Of a stretch of 64,000 nt of DNA, positions 36,608 to 45,192 are shown in pieces. A program made the position numbers and the translations under genes. Below the pieces are notes generated by a model. The model was not told the origin of the DNA, did no database searches, and worked only from the letters and a program-made list of their open reading frames with translations. The DNA comes from Xenophilus arseniciresistens (GTDB taxonomy: Bacteria > Pseudomonadota > Gammaproteobacteria > Burkholderiales > Burkholderiaceae_C), in assembly GCF_028023875.1 (NCBI RefSeq), contig NZ_JAQIPB010000007.1:186001-250000 (forward strand), read 5' to 3'. The first letter of the stretch is position 1. Every line of letters begins with the position of its first letter.

Positions 36608-37546
36608 GTGTCCGACAAGATTCCGCTGCTCGTGATCAACACCCTGCTGCCGCAGCATCAGGCGCAGATCGGCGCGCTGTATGAGCTGCACCACGCGCCC
36701 GACGACAAGGATCGCGCGGCCGTCATCGCGGCCCATGGCGCGCGCATCCGCGCCGTGCTGACCATCGGCGTGACGGGCATCAGCGAAGCCGAAGTGGCGC
36801 AGTTGCCCAACCTGGAACTGGTCTGCTGCCTGGGCGCGGGCTTCGAGCGCCTGCCCATGGCGGCGCTGCGCGCGCGGGGCATCGTCACGGCCAACGGCGC
36901 GGGCACCAACGACGACAGCGTGGCCGACCATGCGCTGGGCCTGCTGATCGCCAGCGTGCGCGAGATGCGCAAGCTCGACCGCCTGTGCCGCGAAGGCGTG
37001 TGGCGCGACGCCATCGCGCAGCCGCGCAACGTCTCGGGCAAGAAGCTGGGCATCCTGGGGCTGGGCACCATCGGCCAGAAGATCGCCAGGCGCGCCCAGG
37101 CCTTCGACATGGAGATCGGCTATCACAACCGCAGCCCCAGGGCCGGCGTGCCGCACCGCTACTTCGATTCGGTGCTGGCACTGGCGCAGTGGTGCGACTT
37201 CCTGGTCTGCGCCGCGCCGGGCGGGCCGGCCACCCGGCACCTGATCGACGCGCAGGTGCTGCGGGCGCTAGGGCCGGATGGCTTCCTCGTGAACATCGGC
37301 CGCGGCAGCACGGTCGACACCGAAGCGCTGGCCCATGCGCTGCGCGAAGGCCTGATCGCCGGTGCCGGGATCGATGTGTATGAAAGCGAGCCGCAGCGCC
37401 CCGAATTGCTGATCGGCCTGGACAACCTGCTGCTCACGCCCCATGTGGCTGGCTGGTCGCCCGAGGCCACGCAGGCCAGCGTGGACCGCTTTCTGGCCAA
37501 CGCCCAGGGCCACTTCGCCGGCCGCGGCGTGGTGTCGCCCATCTGA
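36608..37546 (+). CDS. 2-hydroxyacid dehydrogenase (glyoxylate/hydroxypyruvate reductase-like)
   Basis: A 312-residue NAD(P)-dependent D-2-hydroxyacid dehydrogenase. The nucleotide fold begins GILGLGTIGQKIARRA; catalytic residues are Arg in VNIGRGSTVD, Glu in DVYESEP and His in TPHVAGWSPEA. GTG 36608 has AGGAG eight bases upstream. The protein reduces 2-keto acids such as glyoxylate or hydroxypyruvate. It lies between the exporter and the LysR gene, 35 bp before the latter. Confidence 0.92.
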   Translation: MSDKIPLLVINTLLPQHQAQIGALYELHHAPDDKDRAAVIAAHGARIRAVLTIGVTGISEAEVAQLPNLELVCCLGAGFERLPMAALRARGIVTANGAGTNDDSVADHALGLLIASVREMRKLDRLCREGVWRDAIAQPRNVSGKKLGILGLGTIGQKIARRAQAFDMEIGYHNRSPRAGVPHRYFDSVLALAQWCDFLVCAAPGGPATRHLIDAQVLRALGPDGFLVNIGRGSTVDTEALAHALREGLIAGAGIDVYESEPQRPELLIGLDNLLLTPHVAGWSPEATQASVDRFLANAQGHFAGRGVVSPI

Positions 37547-37580
37547 AAACCCCGTCAGGCCCGGCCCATAATCGCGCCCC

Positions 37581-38543
37581 ATGGAAACCAAGTGGCTCGA
37601 AGATTTCGTGAGCCTGGCCGAGACCCGCAGCTTCAGCCGATCGGCGCAGCTGCGGCATGTGACACAGCCAGCCTTCTCCAGACGCATCCAGGCGCTGGAG
37701 GGCTGGGCCGGCACCGACCTGGTGGATCGCAGCTCCTACCCCACGCGGCTCACGCCCGCCGGGCAGACGCTCTACACCCAGGCGCTGGAAATGCTGCAGG
37801 CGCTGCAGAGCACGCGCGCCATGCTGCGCGGCCATTCGGCCGTGGCGCAGGACGTGATCGAGTTCGCCGTGCCGCACACGCTGGCCTTCACCTTCTTTCC
37901 TTCCTGGGTCACCTCGCTGCGCGAGCAGTTCGGCCCCATCAAGAGCCGGCTCATCGCGCTGAACGTGCACGACGCCGTGCTGCGCCTGGTCGAAGGCAGC
38001 TGTGACCTGCTGATCGCCTACCACCATCCCTCGCAGCCGCTGCCGCTGGACACCAACCGCTATGAGATGGTGAGCCTGGGCGCCGAAGAGGTCGCGCCCT
38101 GGGTGCGGCCCGAGGCCGACGGCTCGCCACGCTTTCTGCTGCCCGGCCAGCCCGGGCGCCCGCTGCCCTATCTGGGCTATGCCCCCGGTGCCTACCTGGG
38201 CCGGGTGGTCGACCAGCAGCTCAAGAACTCGGGCCGGCCCGTGCATCTGGACCGGGTCTATGAAACCGACATGGCCGAAGGCCTGCGCGTGATGGCGCTC
38301 GAGGGCCATGGCATCGCCTTCCTGCCCGAAAGCGCGGTGCGCCGCGACGTGCGGGCCGGGCGGCTGGTCAGCGCGCTGCCGCCGGAGCTGTCCAGCCTGG
38401 TGGCCACCATGGAAATCCGCGCCTACCGCGAGCGGCCCATGCCGCAGGCTGCGCGGCCGGGCGTGCGGCAGTCCACGGCGGTCGAGTCGCAGTCCAGGCG
38501 GGCCGCCGACGCACTGTGGGCCTTCCTGGCCCGGCCCGGCTGA
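37581..38543 (+). CDS. LysR family regulator, HypT (YjiE)-like
   Basis: A 320-residue LysR-type activator. It begins METKWLEDFVSLAETRSFSRSA with a typical wHTH (residues about 5-62), then QPAFSRRIQALE. The ETKWLxDF...FSxxA and VTQPAFSRRI stretches, and ALEGHGIAFLPESAVRRDV near the end, recall E. coli HypT (YjiE), the hypochlorite-responsive regulator. The match is partial, and HypT's redox Met residues were not checked. No operator is visible in the short gap before it. Confidence 0.85.
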   Translation: METKWLEDFVSLAETRSFSRSAQLRHVTQPAFSRRIQALEGWAGTDLVDRSSYPTRLTPAGQTLYTQALEMLQALQSTRAMLRGHSAVAQDVIEFAVPHTLAFTFFPSWVTSLREQFGPIKSRLIALNVHDAVLRLVEGSCDLLIAYHHPSQPLPLDTNRYEMVSLGAEEVAPWVRPEADGSPRFLLPGQPGRPLPYLGYAPGAYLGRVVDQQLKNSGRPVHLDRVYETDMAEGLRVMALEGHGIAFLPESAVRRDVRAGRLVSALPPELSSLVATMEIRAYRERPMPQAARPGVRQSTAVESQSRRAADALWAFLARPG

Positions 38544-38910
38544 TCGCCGCCTGACCGAGGGTTGATGCCCTGCGGTCATGAGGGCCATGCATGCCAAGCT
38601 GCGCACACGGCATTGGCAAGCCGCCGGCCCTGCCCCTACAGTGCGGCCTGCCCGGCGAGCCTGTTTCGCGTATGGCACAGACTTTGGTGGTCCCGGGGGC
38701 CTGCGCTTGCATCGGCAAATCCCTTAGGCACAAAGGCTGCTAGATGGCTTGCAATTCATCGTCCGACAAAAGCCTGCGTCAAAATGAAGCGGGCCGTCGA
38801 TGGCACAGGCACGCAAGGTGCGTCCTGCACCAAGGTGATGCGGGTATTCCCGTGACACAGTGTGTCTAGAATTTCGTTTTGTGTTCACCGTCATTCCCTA
38901 GGAGTTCTGA
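38544..38910. other. 367-bp intergenic region upstream of gltI
   Basis: No coding frame of weight. Visible elements are a hairpin right after the LysR stop (TGACCG 38552-38557 / CGGTCA 38573-38578 with inner GGG/CCC), a small CGGG/CCCG hairpin at 38841-38852, a perfect palindrome GACACAGTGTGTC at 38854-38866 and a -10-like TAGAAT at 38867-38872. Distances to the gltI start fit a regulated promoter just upstream of 38900. The rest has nothing I can assign. Confidence 0.5.
38854..38866. promoter_or_regulatory. Palindrome GACACAGTGTGTC before gltI
   Basis: Perfect 6-bp arms around a central G, directly abutting a -10-like TAGAAT (38867-38872) and 44 bp before the gltI ATG. The -35 position holds only a weak GTATTC. 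The position fits a repressor or activator site that governs the glutamate importer. The binding protein is unknown. Confidence 0.45.
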
Positions 38911-39804
38911 ATGAAGAAACAAGCACTGGTTCTGGTTCTTGCGGCGCTGGCTGCGGGCGGCGCCTTCGCCCAGGCCAACGACACCCTGGCCAAGATCAAG
39001 GCCAGCGGCACCATCAGCCTGGGCGTGCGTGATTCGTCTGCGCTGTCGTTCACGCTGGGCAATGGCAAGTACGTGGGCTTCCACACGGAAATGGGTGAAC
39101 GCATCATTGCCGACCTGTCCAAGGCGGCCGGCAAGGAACTGAAGATCACCTACACCCCCGTGACCTCGCAGAACCGCATTCCGCTGGTGCAGAACGGCAC
39201 CGTGGATCTGGAGTGCGGCTCCACCACCAACAACGCCGCACGGCAGAAGGACGTGTCCTTCGCCATGACCACCTACGTGGAAGAAGTGCGCATCCTGACC
39301 AAGGCCAATTCGGGCATCAACGGCATTGCCGACCTCAAGGGCAAGACCGTGGCCACCACCACCGGCACGACCTCGGTCCAGACCCTGCGCCGCAACAAGC
39401 GCGCCGAAGGTGTGGACTTCAAGGAAATCATGGGCAAGGACCACGCCGACAGCTTCCTGCTGCTGGAATCGGGCCGCGCCGATGCCTTCGTGATGGACGG
39501 CTCCATCCTGGCTGCCAACGCATCCAAGTCGCGCAACCCCGCCGACTTCAAGATCGTGGGTGAAGTGCTGTCGGTGGAACCGATCGCCTGCATGGTGCGC
39601 AAGGACGACGCGGCCTTCAAGACCGCCGTGGACAACAGCATCAAGCGCCAGATCGCCGACGGCTCGCTGGCCAAGCTGTACGACAAGTGGTTCATCCAGC
39701 CGATCCCGCCGGCCAACACCAAGATCGGCCTGCCGATGTCGGAAGCCACCAAGGCAGCCTGGGCGAACCCGAACGACAAGCCCATGGAAGACTACAACAA
39801 GTGA
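38911..39804 (+). CDS. gltI: Glutamate/aspartate ABC transporter substrate-binding protein
   Basis: A 297-residue periplasmic binding protein. The signal peptide MKKQALVLVLAALAAGGAFA is cleaved near AQA. The mature part is a typical SBP_bac_3 domain with LAKIKASGTISLGVRDSSALSF, DLECGSTTNNAARQKDVSF and the LESGRADAFVMDGSIL region, close to GltI of glutamate/aspartate importers. It has an AGGAG ribosome site. A terminator-like hairpin follows at 39836, so more binding protein than membrane complex is expected. Confidence 0.93.
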   Translation: MKKQALVLVLAALAAGGAFAQANDTLAKIKASGTISLGVRDSSALSFTLGNGKYVGFHTEMGERIIADLSKAAGKELKITYTPVTSQNRIPLVQNGTVDLECGSTTNNAARQKDVSFAMTTYVEEVRILTKANSGINGIADLKGKTVATTTGTTSVQTLRRNKRAEGVDFKEIMGKDHADSFLLLESGRADAFVMDGSILAANASKSRNPADFKIVGEVLSVEPIACMVRKDDAAFKTAVDNSIKRQIADGSLAKLYDKWFIQPIPPANTKIGLPMSEATKAAWANPNDKPMEDYNK

Positions 39805-39835
39805 TTCACGTCACACTGATTCCGTGAAGAAACGC

Positions 39836-39866
39836 AAACACCCGCCATCAAGGCGGGTGTTTGTTT
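39836..39866 (+). terminator. Terminator/attenuator between gltI and gltJ
   Basis: Perfect 11-bp stem AAACACCCGCC (39836-39846) / GGCGGGTGTTT (39852-39862) with loop ATCAA, followed by GTTTG. It lies 31 bp after the gltI stop and 34 bp before gltJ. The T-run is short, so partial termination is expected, giving high binding protein and lower permease levels, as in many binding-protein operons. Confidence 0.75.
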
Positions 39867-39895
39867 GGGGCTGCGTCAAGTAAGAGAGGTGCCGA

Positions 39896-40657
39896 ATGGC
39901 AAATTGGGAATGGCAGGTGTTCTGCAAGGACACCATCGAGGGCGAAATCGTCCCTCGCTGCTTTGGCTCCGGCGGGAGCGTGACTTACCTGGACTGGATG
40001 ATGTCCGCCTGGGGCTGGACGGTGTCCGTGGCCCTGTGCGCGCTGGTGCTGGCGCTGGTGGTGGGCTCCATCATCGGGGTGCTGCGCACGCTGCCTGACA
40101 GCCCCTGGCTGGTGCGGCTGGGCAATGCCTGGGTCGAGCTGTTCCGCAACATCCCGCTGCTGGTCCAGATCTTCCTCTGGTACTACGTGGTCCCGGCGCT
40201 GGTACCGCCCATGCGCGACTTCCCGCCCTTCATCCTGGTGGTGATCGCCCTGGGCCTGTTCACTTCGGCGCGCATCGCCGAGCAGGTGCGCGCGGGCATC
40301 CAGGCGCTGCCCAAGGGCCAGCGCTATGCGGGCATGGCGGTGGGCTTCACCACCTTCCAGACCTATCGCTTCGTCATCCTGCCGATGGCCTACCGGATCA
40401 TCATTCCGCCGCTGACCAGCGAGTCGATGAACATCTTCAAGAACTCGTCGGTGGCCTTTGCAGTGTCCATTGCCGAGCTGACGCAGTTCTACCTGCAGGC
40501 CGGCGAGGAAACCTCGCGCCAGATGGAAATCTACATCGGCGTGGTGGCGCTGTACGTGATCTCCGCCATGGCCATCAACCGCATCATGGCCTTCGTCGAA
40601 AAGAAGGCGCGCGTGCCGGGCTTCGTGGCTGCAGGCGGCACGGGCGGAGGGCATTGA
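39896..40657 (+). CDS. gltJ: Glutamate/aspartate ABC transporter permease GltJ
   Basis: A 253-residue permease of the HisM/GltJ type. The N-terminus starts MANWEWQVFCKDT, then three to five hydrophobic segments; the EAA loop is IQALPKGQRYAGMAVGFTTFQTYRFVILPMA. The C-terminal tail is Gly-rich. It pairs with GltK. Its stop TGA (40655-40657) is the start of a 9-bp repeat that recurs before gltK. Confidence 0.92.
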   Translation: MANWEWQVFCKDTIEGEIVPRCFGSGGSVTYLDWMMSAWGWTVSVALCALVLALVVGSIIGVLRTLPDSPWLVRLGNAWVELFRNIPLLVQIFLWYYVVPALVPPMRDFPPFILVVIALGLFTSARIAEQVRAGIQALPKGQRYAGMAVGFTTFQTYRFVILPMAYRIIIPPLTSESMNIFKNSSVAFAVSIAELTQFYLQAGEETSRQMEIYIGVVALYVISAMAINRIMAFVEKKARVPGFVAAGGTGGGH

Positions 40658-40751
40658 TATGAACCCCCACGCTCATCACTTCGTGTATTCGCTGCCCCCC
40701 GAGGGGGCACAGGCCTCCCTTGGGGCGGCCCGGCGGGAGGCCTGATATGAA
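40655..40751. repeat. Inserted hairpin element with 9-bp direct repeats between gltJ and gltK (copy 2)
   Basis: TGATATGAA occurs at 40655-40663 and again at 40743-40751; the 79 bp between them (40664-40742) hold the hairpins GCCCCC (40694-40699)/GGGGGC (40703-40708) and AGGCCTCCC (40711-40719)/GGGAGGCCT (40735-40743). CACTTCGTGTA at 40677-40687 matches copy 1 (20191-20201) in 10 of 11 bases. The flanking repeats look like a target-site duplication at an original TGATATGAA gltJ/gltK junction. An ATG at 40659 opens a 28-codon frame (starts MNPHAHHFVYSL) that ends at TGA 40743-40745, 1 base before the gltK ATG, so coupling could persist. Confidence 0.65.
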
Positions 40752-41412
40752 TCTCGACTTCGGTTTCTACAACTGGGACGTCATCAGCAGCTACGTCCTC
40801 AAGGGCCTGTACTTCAGCGTCTTCCTGACCTTCGTGGCCACGCTGGGCGGTGTGTTCTTCGGCACCCTGCTGGCGCTGATGCGCCTGTCGGGCAAGAAGT
40901 GGCTGGACATGCCGGCGGCGATCTACGTCAACGGCATGCGCTCGGTGCCGCTGGTGATGGTGATCCTGGGCTTCTTCCTGCTCGTGCCCTTCATGATCGG
41001 CCGGCCCATCGGCGCCGAGAGTTCGGCCATCATCACCTTCATCGCCTTCGAGGCGGCCTACTTCTCCGAGATCATGCGCGCGGGCATCCAGTCCATCCCG
41101 CGCGGCCAGGTCTTCGCCGGGCAGGCCGTGGGCATGAGCTACAGCCAGAACATGAAGCTGGTGATCCTGCCGCAGGCCTTCCGCAACATGCTGCCGGTGC
41201 TGCTCACGCAGACCATCATCCTGTTCCAGGACACCTCGCTGGTCTACGCCATCGGTGCCTACGACCTGCTCAAGGGCTTCGAGACCGCGGGCAAGAACTT
41301 CGGCCGTCCGACCGAAAGCTACCTGCTGGCCGCCGTCGTCTACTTCGTGATCTGCTTCTCGCTGTCCTATGTGGTCAAGCGCATCCACAAGAAGATCGCC
41401 ATCATCCGCTGA
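40747..41412 (+). CDS. gltK: Glutamate/aspartate ABC transporter permease GltK
   Basis: A 221-residue permease with about five membrane segments and the EAA loop [34 protein letters not shown] 40747 is chosen because it follows a GGAGGCC ribosome site that is itself part of the inserted repeat element; an upstream in-frame start at 40720 falls inside that element. The gene is intact. The Walker-bearing gltL follows after 26 bp. Confidence 0.93.
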   Translation: MNLDFGFYNWDVISSYVLKGLYFSVFLTFVATLGGVFFGTLLALMRLSGKKWLDMPAAIYVNGMRSVPLVMVILGFFLLVPFMIGRPIGAESSAIITFIAFEAAYFSEIMRAGIQSIPRGQVFAGQAVGMSYSQNMKLVILPQAFRNMLPVLLTQTIILFQDTSLVYAIGAYDLLKGFETAGKNFGRPTESYLLAAVVYFVICFSLSYVVKRIHKKIAIIR

Positions 41413-41438
41413 ACCCCGACCCAGGAAGGATTAGTTCC

Positions 41439-42188
41439 ATGTCTGAAAAAATGATCGAAATCAAGAACGTCTCCAAGTGGTACGGGCCCGTGCAGGTGCT
41501 CAACGACTGCTCGGTCAGTATCAACAAGGGCGACGTGGTGGTGGTGTGCGGCCCCTCGGGCTCGGGCAAGTCCACGCTGATCAAGACGGTGAACGCGCTG
41601 GAGCCGATCCAGAAGGGCGACATCATCGTCAACGGCATCAAGGTCAACGACCCCAAGACCAACCTGCCGCAGCTGCGCTCCAAGGTGGGCATGGTGTTCC
41701 AGCACTTCGAGCTGTTCCCGCACCTGTCGGTGACCGAGAACCTCACGCTGGCGCAGATCAAGGTGCTGGGCCGCAAGCCCGACGAGGCCAAGACGCGCGG
41801 CCTGAAGATGCTGGACCGCGTGGGCCTGATGGCGCACAAGGACAAGTTCCCGGGCCAGCTCTCGGGTGGCCAGCAGCAGCGCGTGGCCATTGCGCGCGCG
41901 CTGTCGATGGACCCGATCGTGATGCTCTTCGACGAACCCACTTCGGCGCTGGACCCCGAGATGGTCGGTGAAGTGCTGGACGTGATGGTCAGCCTGGCCA
42001 AGGAAGGCATGACCATGATGTGCGTGACCCACGAGATGGGCTTTGCGCGCAAGGTGGCCAGCCGCGTGATCTTCATCGACGTGGGCGGCCGCATCCTGGA
42101 AGACTGCACGAAGGAGGACTTCTTCGGCAACCCCGAGGCCCGCCAGCCGCGCACCAAGGACTTCCTCAACAAGATCCTCCAGCACTGA
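41439..42188 (+). CDS. gltL: Glutamate/aspartate ABC transporter ATPase GltL
   Basis: A 249-residue ATPase of polar amino acid importers. Walker [11 protein letters not shown]-loop [13 protein letters not shown], signature LSGGQQQR, Walker [16 protein letters not shown] and switch VTHEMGF are all intact. ATG 41439 follows an AGGAAGG site. A strong terminator at 42210 ends the operon, 21 bp after the stop. Confidence 0.95.
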   Translation: MSEKMIEIKNVSKWYGPVQVLNDCSVSINKGDVVVVCGPSGSGKSTLIKTVNALEPIQKGDIIVNGIKVNDPKTNLPQLRSKVGMVFQHFELFPHLSVTENLTLAQIKVLGRKPDEAKTRGLKMLDRVGLMAHKDKFPGQLSGGQQQRVAIARALSMDPIVMLFDEPTSALDPEMVGEVLDVMVSLAKEGMTMMCVTHEMGFARKVASRVIFIDVGGRILEDCTKEDFFGNPEARQPRTKDFLNKILQH

Positions 42189-42209
42189 GCGCCACGGCGC
42201 CTCGGCAAT

Positions 42210-42238
42210 GACAAAGCCCCGCATCGCGGGGCTTTGTC
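42210..42238. terminator. Bidirectional Rho-independent terminator
   Basis: Perfect 13-bp stem GACAAAGCCCCGC (42210-42222) / GCGGGGCTTTGTC (42226-42238) with a 3-nt loop. It lies between the convergent gltL and dctP genes, 21 bp after gltL and 28 bp before the dctP stop on the other strand. The CTTTG/CAAAG arms provide short T-runs on both strands, so it can end both transcripts. Confidence 0.9.
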
Positions 42239-42266
42239 GTTTGTGCAGCGAAGGCCTTCGCCGGTC

Positions 42267-43304
42267 TTACTTCTTGCGTGCGGCAATGGCCTTCTCGGCC
42301 TTGTTCACCAGGTCATTGCCCACCGTGGGCTTCCACTTGTTGTAGACCGGGCGCGTGGCCTTGACGAAGGCTTCGCGTTCGGCCGGCGTGAGCTGGGTCA
42401 CCGTCACGCCAAAGCCGGCGATTTCCTTGAGCAGCGGCTTGTCGGCCTCCACCAGCCCCTTGCGGGCCAGCGCCACTTCTTCCTTGCCGGCGTCGATGGC
42501 GGCCTGGCGCACGATGGCCTGGTCAGCCGGGGTCCAGGAGTTCCAGATCTCCTTGTTGACCACGAAGATCAGCGGGTCGGCCACGTAGCCCCAGGTCGTC
42601 ACGTACTTCTGGCCCATGTTGTGCAGCTTGAGCACGGGGAACATGAACAGCGGGTTCTCCTGGCCGTCCACCGCGCCGCTGGCCAGCGCGGGCTGCGCGT
42701 CGGCCCAGCTCATCTGCGTGGGGTTGGCGCCCAGGGCCGTGAAGGTGTCGGCGAACAGCGGCGAGCCCACCACGCGCAGCTTCATGCCCTTCATGTCTTC
42801 GGGCGACTTGATCGGGCGCTTGGAGTTGCTGACCTCGCGGTAGCCGTTCTCGCCCCAGGCCAGCGGCACCACGCCGGCGCGGTCCAGCCGCGTGAAGATG
42901 TCCTTGCCCACCTCGCCCTGCGTCAGCGCGTCGATGGCGGCATGGTCGGGCATCAAAAAGGGCAGCGAGAACAGGTTCAGTTCCTTGATCTGCGGCGACC
43001 AGTTGATGGTCGAGCCCACCGCCATGTCGATCACGCCCTGGCGCAGCGCGCTGAATTCGCGCGTCTGGTCGCCCTGGATCAGCGAGACGCCCGGGTACAG
43101 CTTGATGTTGATGCGGCCCTGCGTGCGCTCCTTGACCATGTCGGCCCAGATCTTGCCGGCCATGCCCCAGGGCGTGGGCGGCCCCAGCACCAGCGAGAGC
43201 TTGTACTCGGCCTTGTAGTTGCTCTGGGCCAGCGCGCCGGCCGAGAAGGTGGCCAGCGCCGTGGCCACGGCCGCCAGGCCGAGCAGAGTGCGACGGAATT
43301 TCAT
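42267..43304 (-). CDS. dctP: TRAP transporter substrate-binding protein DctP
   Basis: A 345-residue periplasmic protein of the DctP family. The signal peptide MKFRRTLLGLAAVATALATFSAGALA is followed by LSLVLGPPTPWGMAGKIWADMVKERT and the ligand region with the binding Arg in GMKLRVVGSPLFADTFTALGANP. It captures C4-dicarboxylate-like or other organic acids. ATG 43304 is chosen with a GGAGA ribosome site. It lies 29 bp downstream of dctM on the same strand and is the last gene of the operon. Confidence 0.94.
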   Translation of the reverse strand: MKFRRTLLGLAAVATALATFSAGALAQSNYKAEYKLSLVLGPPTPWGMAGKIWADMVKERTQGRINIKLYPGVSLIQGDQTREFSALRQGVIDMAVGSTINWSPQIKELNLFSLPFLMPDHAAIDALTQGEVGKDIFTRLDRAGVVPLAWGENGYREVSNSKRPIKSPEDMKGMKLRVVGSPLFADTFTALGANPTQMSWADAQPALASGAVDGQENPLFMFPVLKLHNMGQKYVTTWGYVADPLIFVVNKEIWNSWTPADQAIVRQAAIDAGKEEVALARKGLVEADKPLLKEIAGFGVTVTQLTPAEREAFVKATRPVYNKWKPTVGNDLVNKAEKAIAARKK

Positions 43305-43333
43305 GGGACAGGTCTCCTCTTTGGATAAATCAG

Positions 43334-44632
43334 TCAGTAGCCGAGCTTGTTCGGCAGCCACAGCGCCAGTTGGGGCCAGGCGATCACGGCCACCATGACC
43401 AGGGCCATGGCGAACAGCATCCAGCCCACCCAGCGCACGGTCTCTTCCATGCGCACCCCGGCGATGCGGCACGAGACCATCAGATTGACGGCCAGCGGCG
43501 GCGTGAACTGGCCCAGCGCCACCTTGAGCGTGAGGATCACGCCGAACCACACCGGGTCCCACTGGTAGTGCTGCATGATGGGCCACAGCAGTGGCACGAA
43601 GATCAGGAAGATGGACACGCCGTCCAGGAACATGCCCACGGTGATCAGCAGCAGGATCAGGAGCGCGAGCACGCCGTACTCGCCCAGGCCCGAGTTCACG
43701 ATGGCCTTGGCCACCGGGTCGATCACGCCCAGCGTGGACAGCGAATAGGCAAAGATGCCGGCCAGCGACACCACCAGCAGGATCACGGCCGACAGCTCGC
43801 CGGCCTCGCGCAGGATGGGGAACAGGTCGCGCACGGTGATCGTGCGGTGCACCGCCATGCCTACGAACAGGCCGTAGAACACGGCGACCACGGCGGCCTC
43901 GGTGGGCGTGAACCAGCCCATGCGCATGCCGCCCAGGATCAGCACCGGCGCGGCCAGGCCCCAGATCGCCTCGCGCAGGCTCTTCCAGAAGGGCGGGCGG
44001 GGCAGGGCGGCTTCGAGTGCGCCCATGTTGTTGCTGCGCGCCATCCACACGGCCGGGATGATCAGCGCCAGCCCGGCCAGCACGCCCGGCACCATGCCGG
44101 CGGCGAACAGCGCCGGCACCGAGGCGCCCGGCACCAGCACCGAATAGACGATGAAGGCCACCGAGGGCGGGATCAGGATGTCGGTGGCAGCCGCGGCGCC
44201 CACCACGCTGGCCGAATAGGCCTTGGGGTAGCCGGCGCGCGACATGGCCGCGATCATCACGGCGCCCACGGCCGCCGCGTTGGCCGGGCCCGAGCCCGAG
44301 ATGCCGCCCAGGAACATCGCCACCACGATGGCCACCAGCGGCAGCATGCCCGGTCCGCGGCCCACGATGGCGATCGCGAAGTTCACCAGCCGCAGCGCCA
44401 CGCCCGAGCGGTCGAAGATCGAACCCACGAGCACGAACATCGGAATGGCCAGCAGCGGGTACTTGCCCAGGCCCGCATAGAAGTTCTGCGGCACGGCCAG
44501 CAGGCCGAACCATTGCGCGTCGGCATTGGCCAGCGCGATGCAGGCCGCACCGGCCAGGCCCAGCGCGGCGCCGATGGGCACGCCCAGCAGCATCAGCGCC
44601 AGAAAGCCGACGAAGAGCAGCGTCGCGATCAT
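43334..44632 (-). CDS. dctM: TRAP transporter large permease DctM
   Basis: A 432-residue, roughly 12-segment sodium-coupled symporter subunit. Hallmarks are LGGISGSGPANAAAVGAVMI, ASVVGAAAATDILIPPSVAF and VALGQFTPPLAVNL. ATG 44632 overlaps the dctQ stop by 4 bp (ATGA), so the two membrane subunits are coupled. Together with DctQ and DctP it forms an organic acid importer. Confidence 0.94.
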   Translation of the reverse strand: MIATLLFVGFLALMLLGVPIGAALGLAGAACIALANADAQWFGLLAVPQNFYAGLGKYPLLAIPMFVLVGSIFDRSGVALRLVNFAIAIVGRGPGMLPLVAIVVAMFLGGISGSGPANAAAVGAVMIAAMSRAGYPKAYSASVVGAAAATDILIPPSVAFIVYSVLVPGASVPALFAAGMVPGVLAGLALIIPAVWMARSNNMGALEAALPRPPFWKSLREAIWGLAAPVLILGGMRMGWFTPTEAAVVAVFYGLFVGMAVHRTITVRDLFPILREAGELSAVILLVVSLAGIFAYSLSTLGVIDPVAKAIVNSGLGEYGVLALLILLLITVGMFLDGVSIFLIFVPLLWPIMQHYQWDPVWFGVILTLKVALGQFTPPLAVNLMVSCRIAGVRMEETVRWVGWMLFAMALVMVAVIAWPQLALWLPNKLGY

Positions 44633-45192
44633 GCCTGCCCTTCTTCCTGCGCGAGGGGCGCACGGCTGCGGCGGATGAACAGCCCCACCGCGCGCAGCCC
44701 GATGCCCGTGCACACGATGGGCAGCCAGATCGAATACCACCACTGCGGCAGGCCCAGGCCGGGCGAGGTCTCCTCGAAGCGGTAGTCGTCCCACACCACG
44801 CGCAGGCTCAGGGCCGCGATCAGGAAGAACAGCGCCGCCACCATCAGCGCGCCCAGCTGGGCCAGGCGCTTGCGCCGCAGCGCCGAGCCGCGCTCGGTGA
44901 AGTACTCGATGCGGATGTGCCGGTCGCGCGCCACGGCCGCGCTGCCAGCCACCATGGCCAGCAGGATCATCAGAAAGACCGAGAACTCCTCGGTCCAGGC
45001 GAAGGACTGGTCGCTCAGGTAGCGCACCAGCACGTTGGCAAAGGTGATGCAGGCCAGCAGCGCCATGATGATGACGGTGGCCCAGTCCTCGATGGCCAGC
45101 GGCACCTTGGCGGGTTCGTCGGCGGCGGGCAGGTCTGGGGGCAAGGGGCTGGCGGCGTCCAGCTGGGCGCCGGACTCGGGTGGTGTGGTCAT
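44629..45192 (-). CDS. dctQ: TRAP transporter small permease DctQ
   Basis: A 187-residue protein with four membrane segments (about residues 33-55, 70-90, 110-130 and 150-170) and the family mark FAWTEEFSVFLMILLAMVAGS. The N-terminal 25 residues are a Pro/Ala-rich cytoplasmic tail. ATG 45192 is chosen; the open frame to 45327 runs through a GC-rich region without family similarity. It is divergent from the radical SAM gene, 296 bp apart. Confidence 0.9.
   Translation of the reverse strand: MTTPPESGAQLDAASPLPPDLPAADEPAKVPLAIEDWATVIIMALLACITFANVLVRYLSDQSFAWTEEFSVFLMILLAMVAGSAAVARDRHIRIEYFTERGSALRRKRLAQLGALMVAALFFLIAALSLRVVWDDYRFEETSPGLGLPQWWYSIWLPIVCTGIGLRAVGLFIRRSRAPLAQEEGQA

Noticed and set aside
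38673-38688. Sigma-54-like site TGGCACAGACTTTGGT upstream of gltI
   Set aside because: The -12 element has GG instead of the essential GC, and it lies over 220 bp before the gene; no enhancer-binding regulator is nearby.
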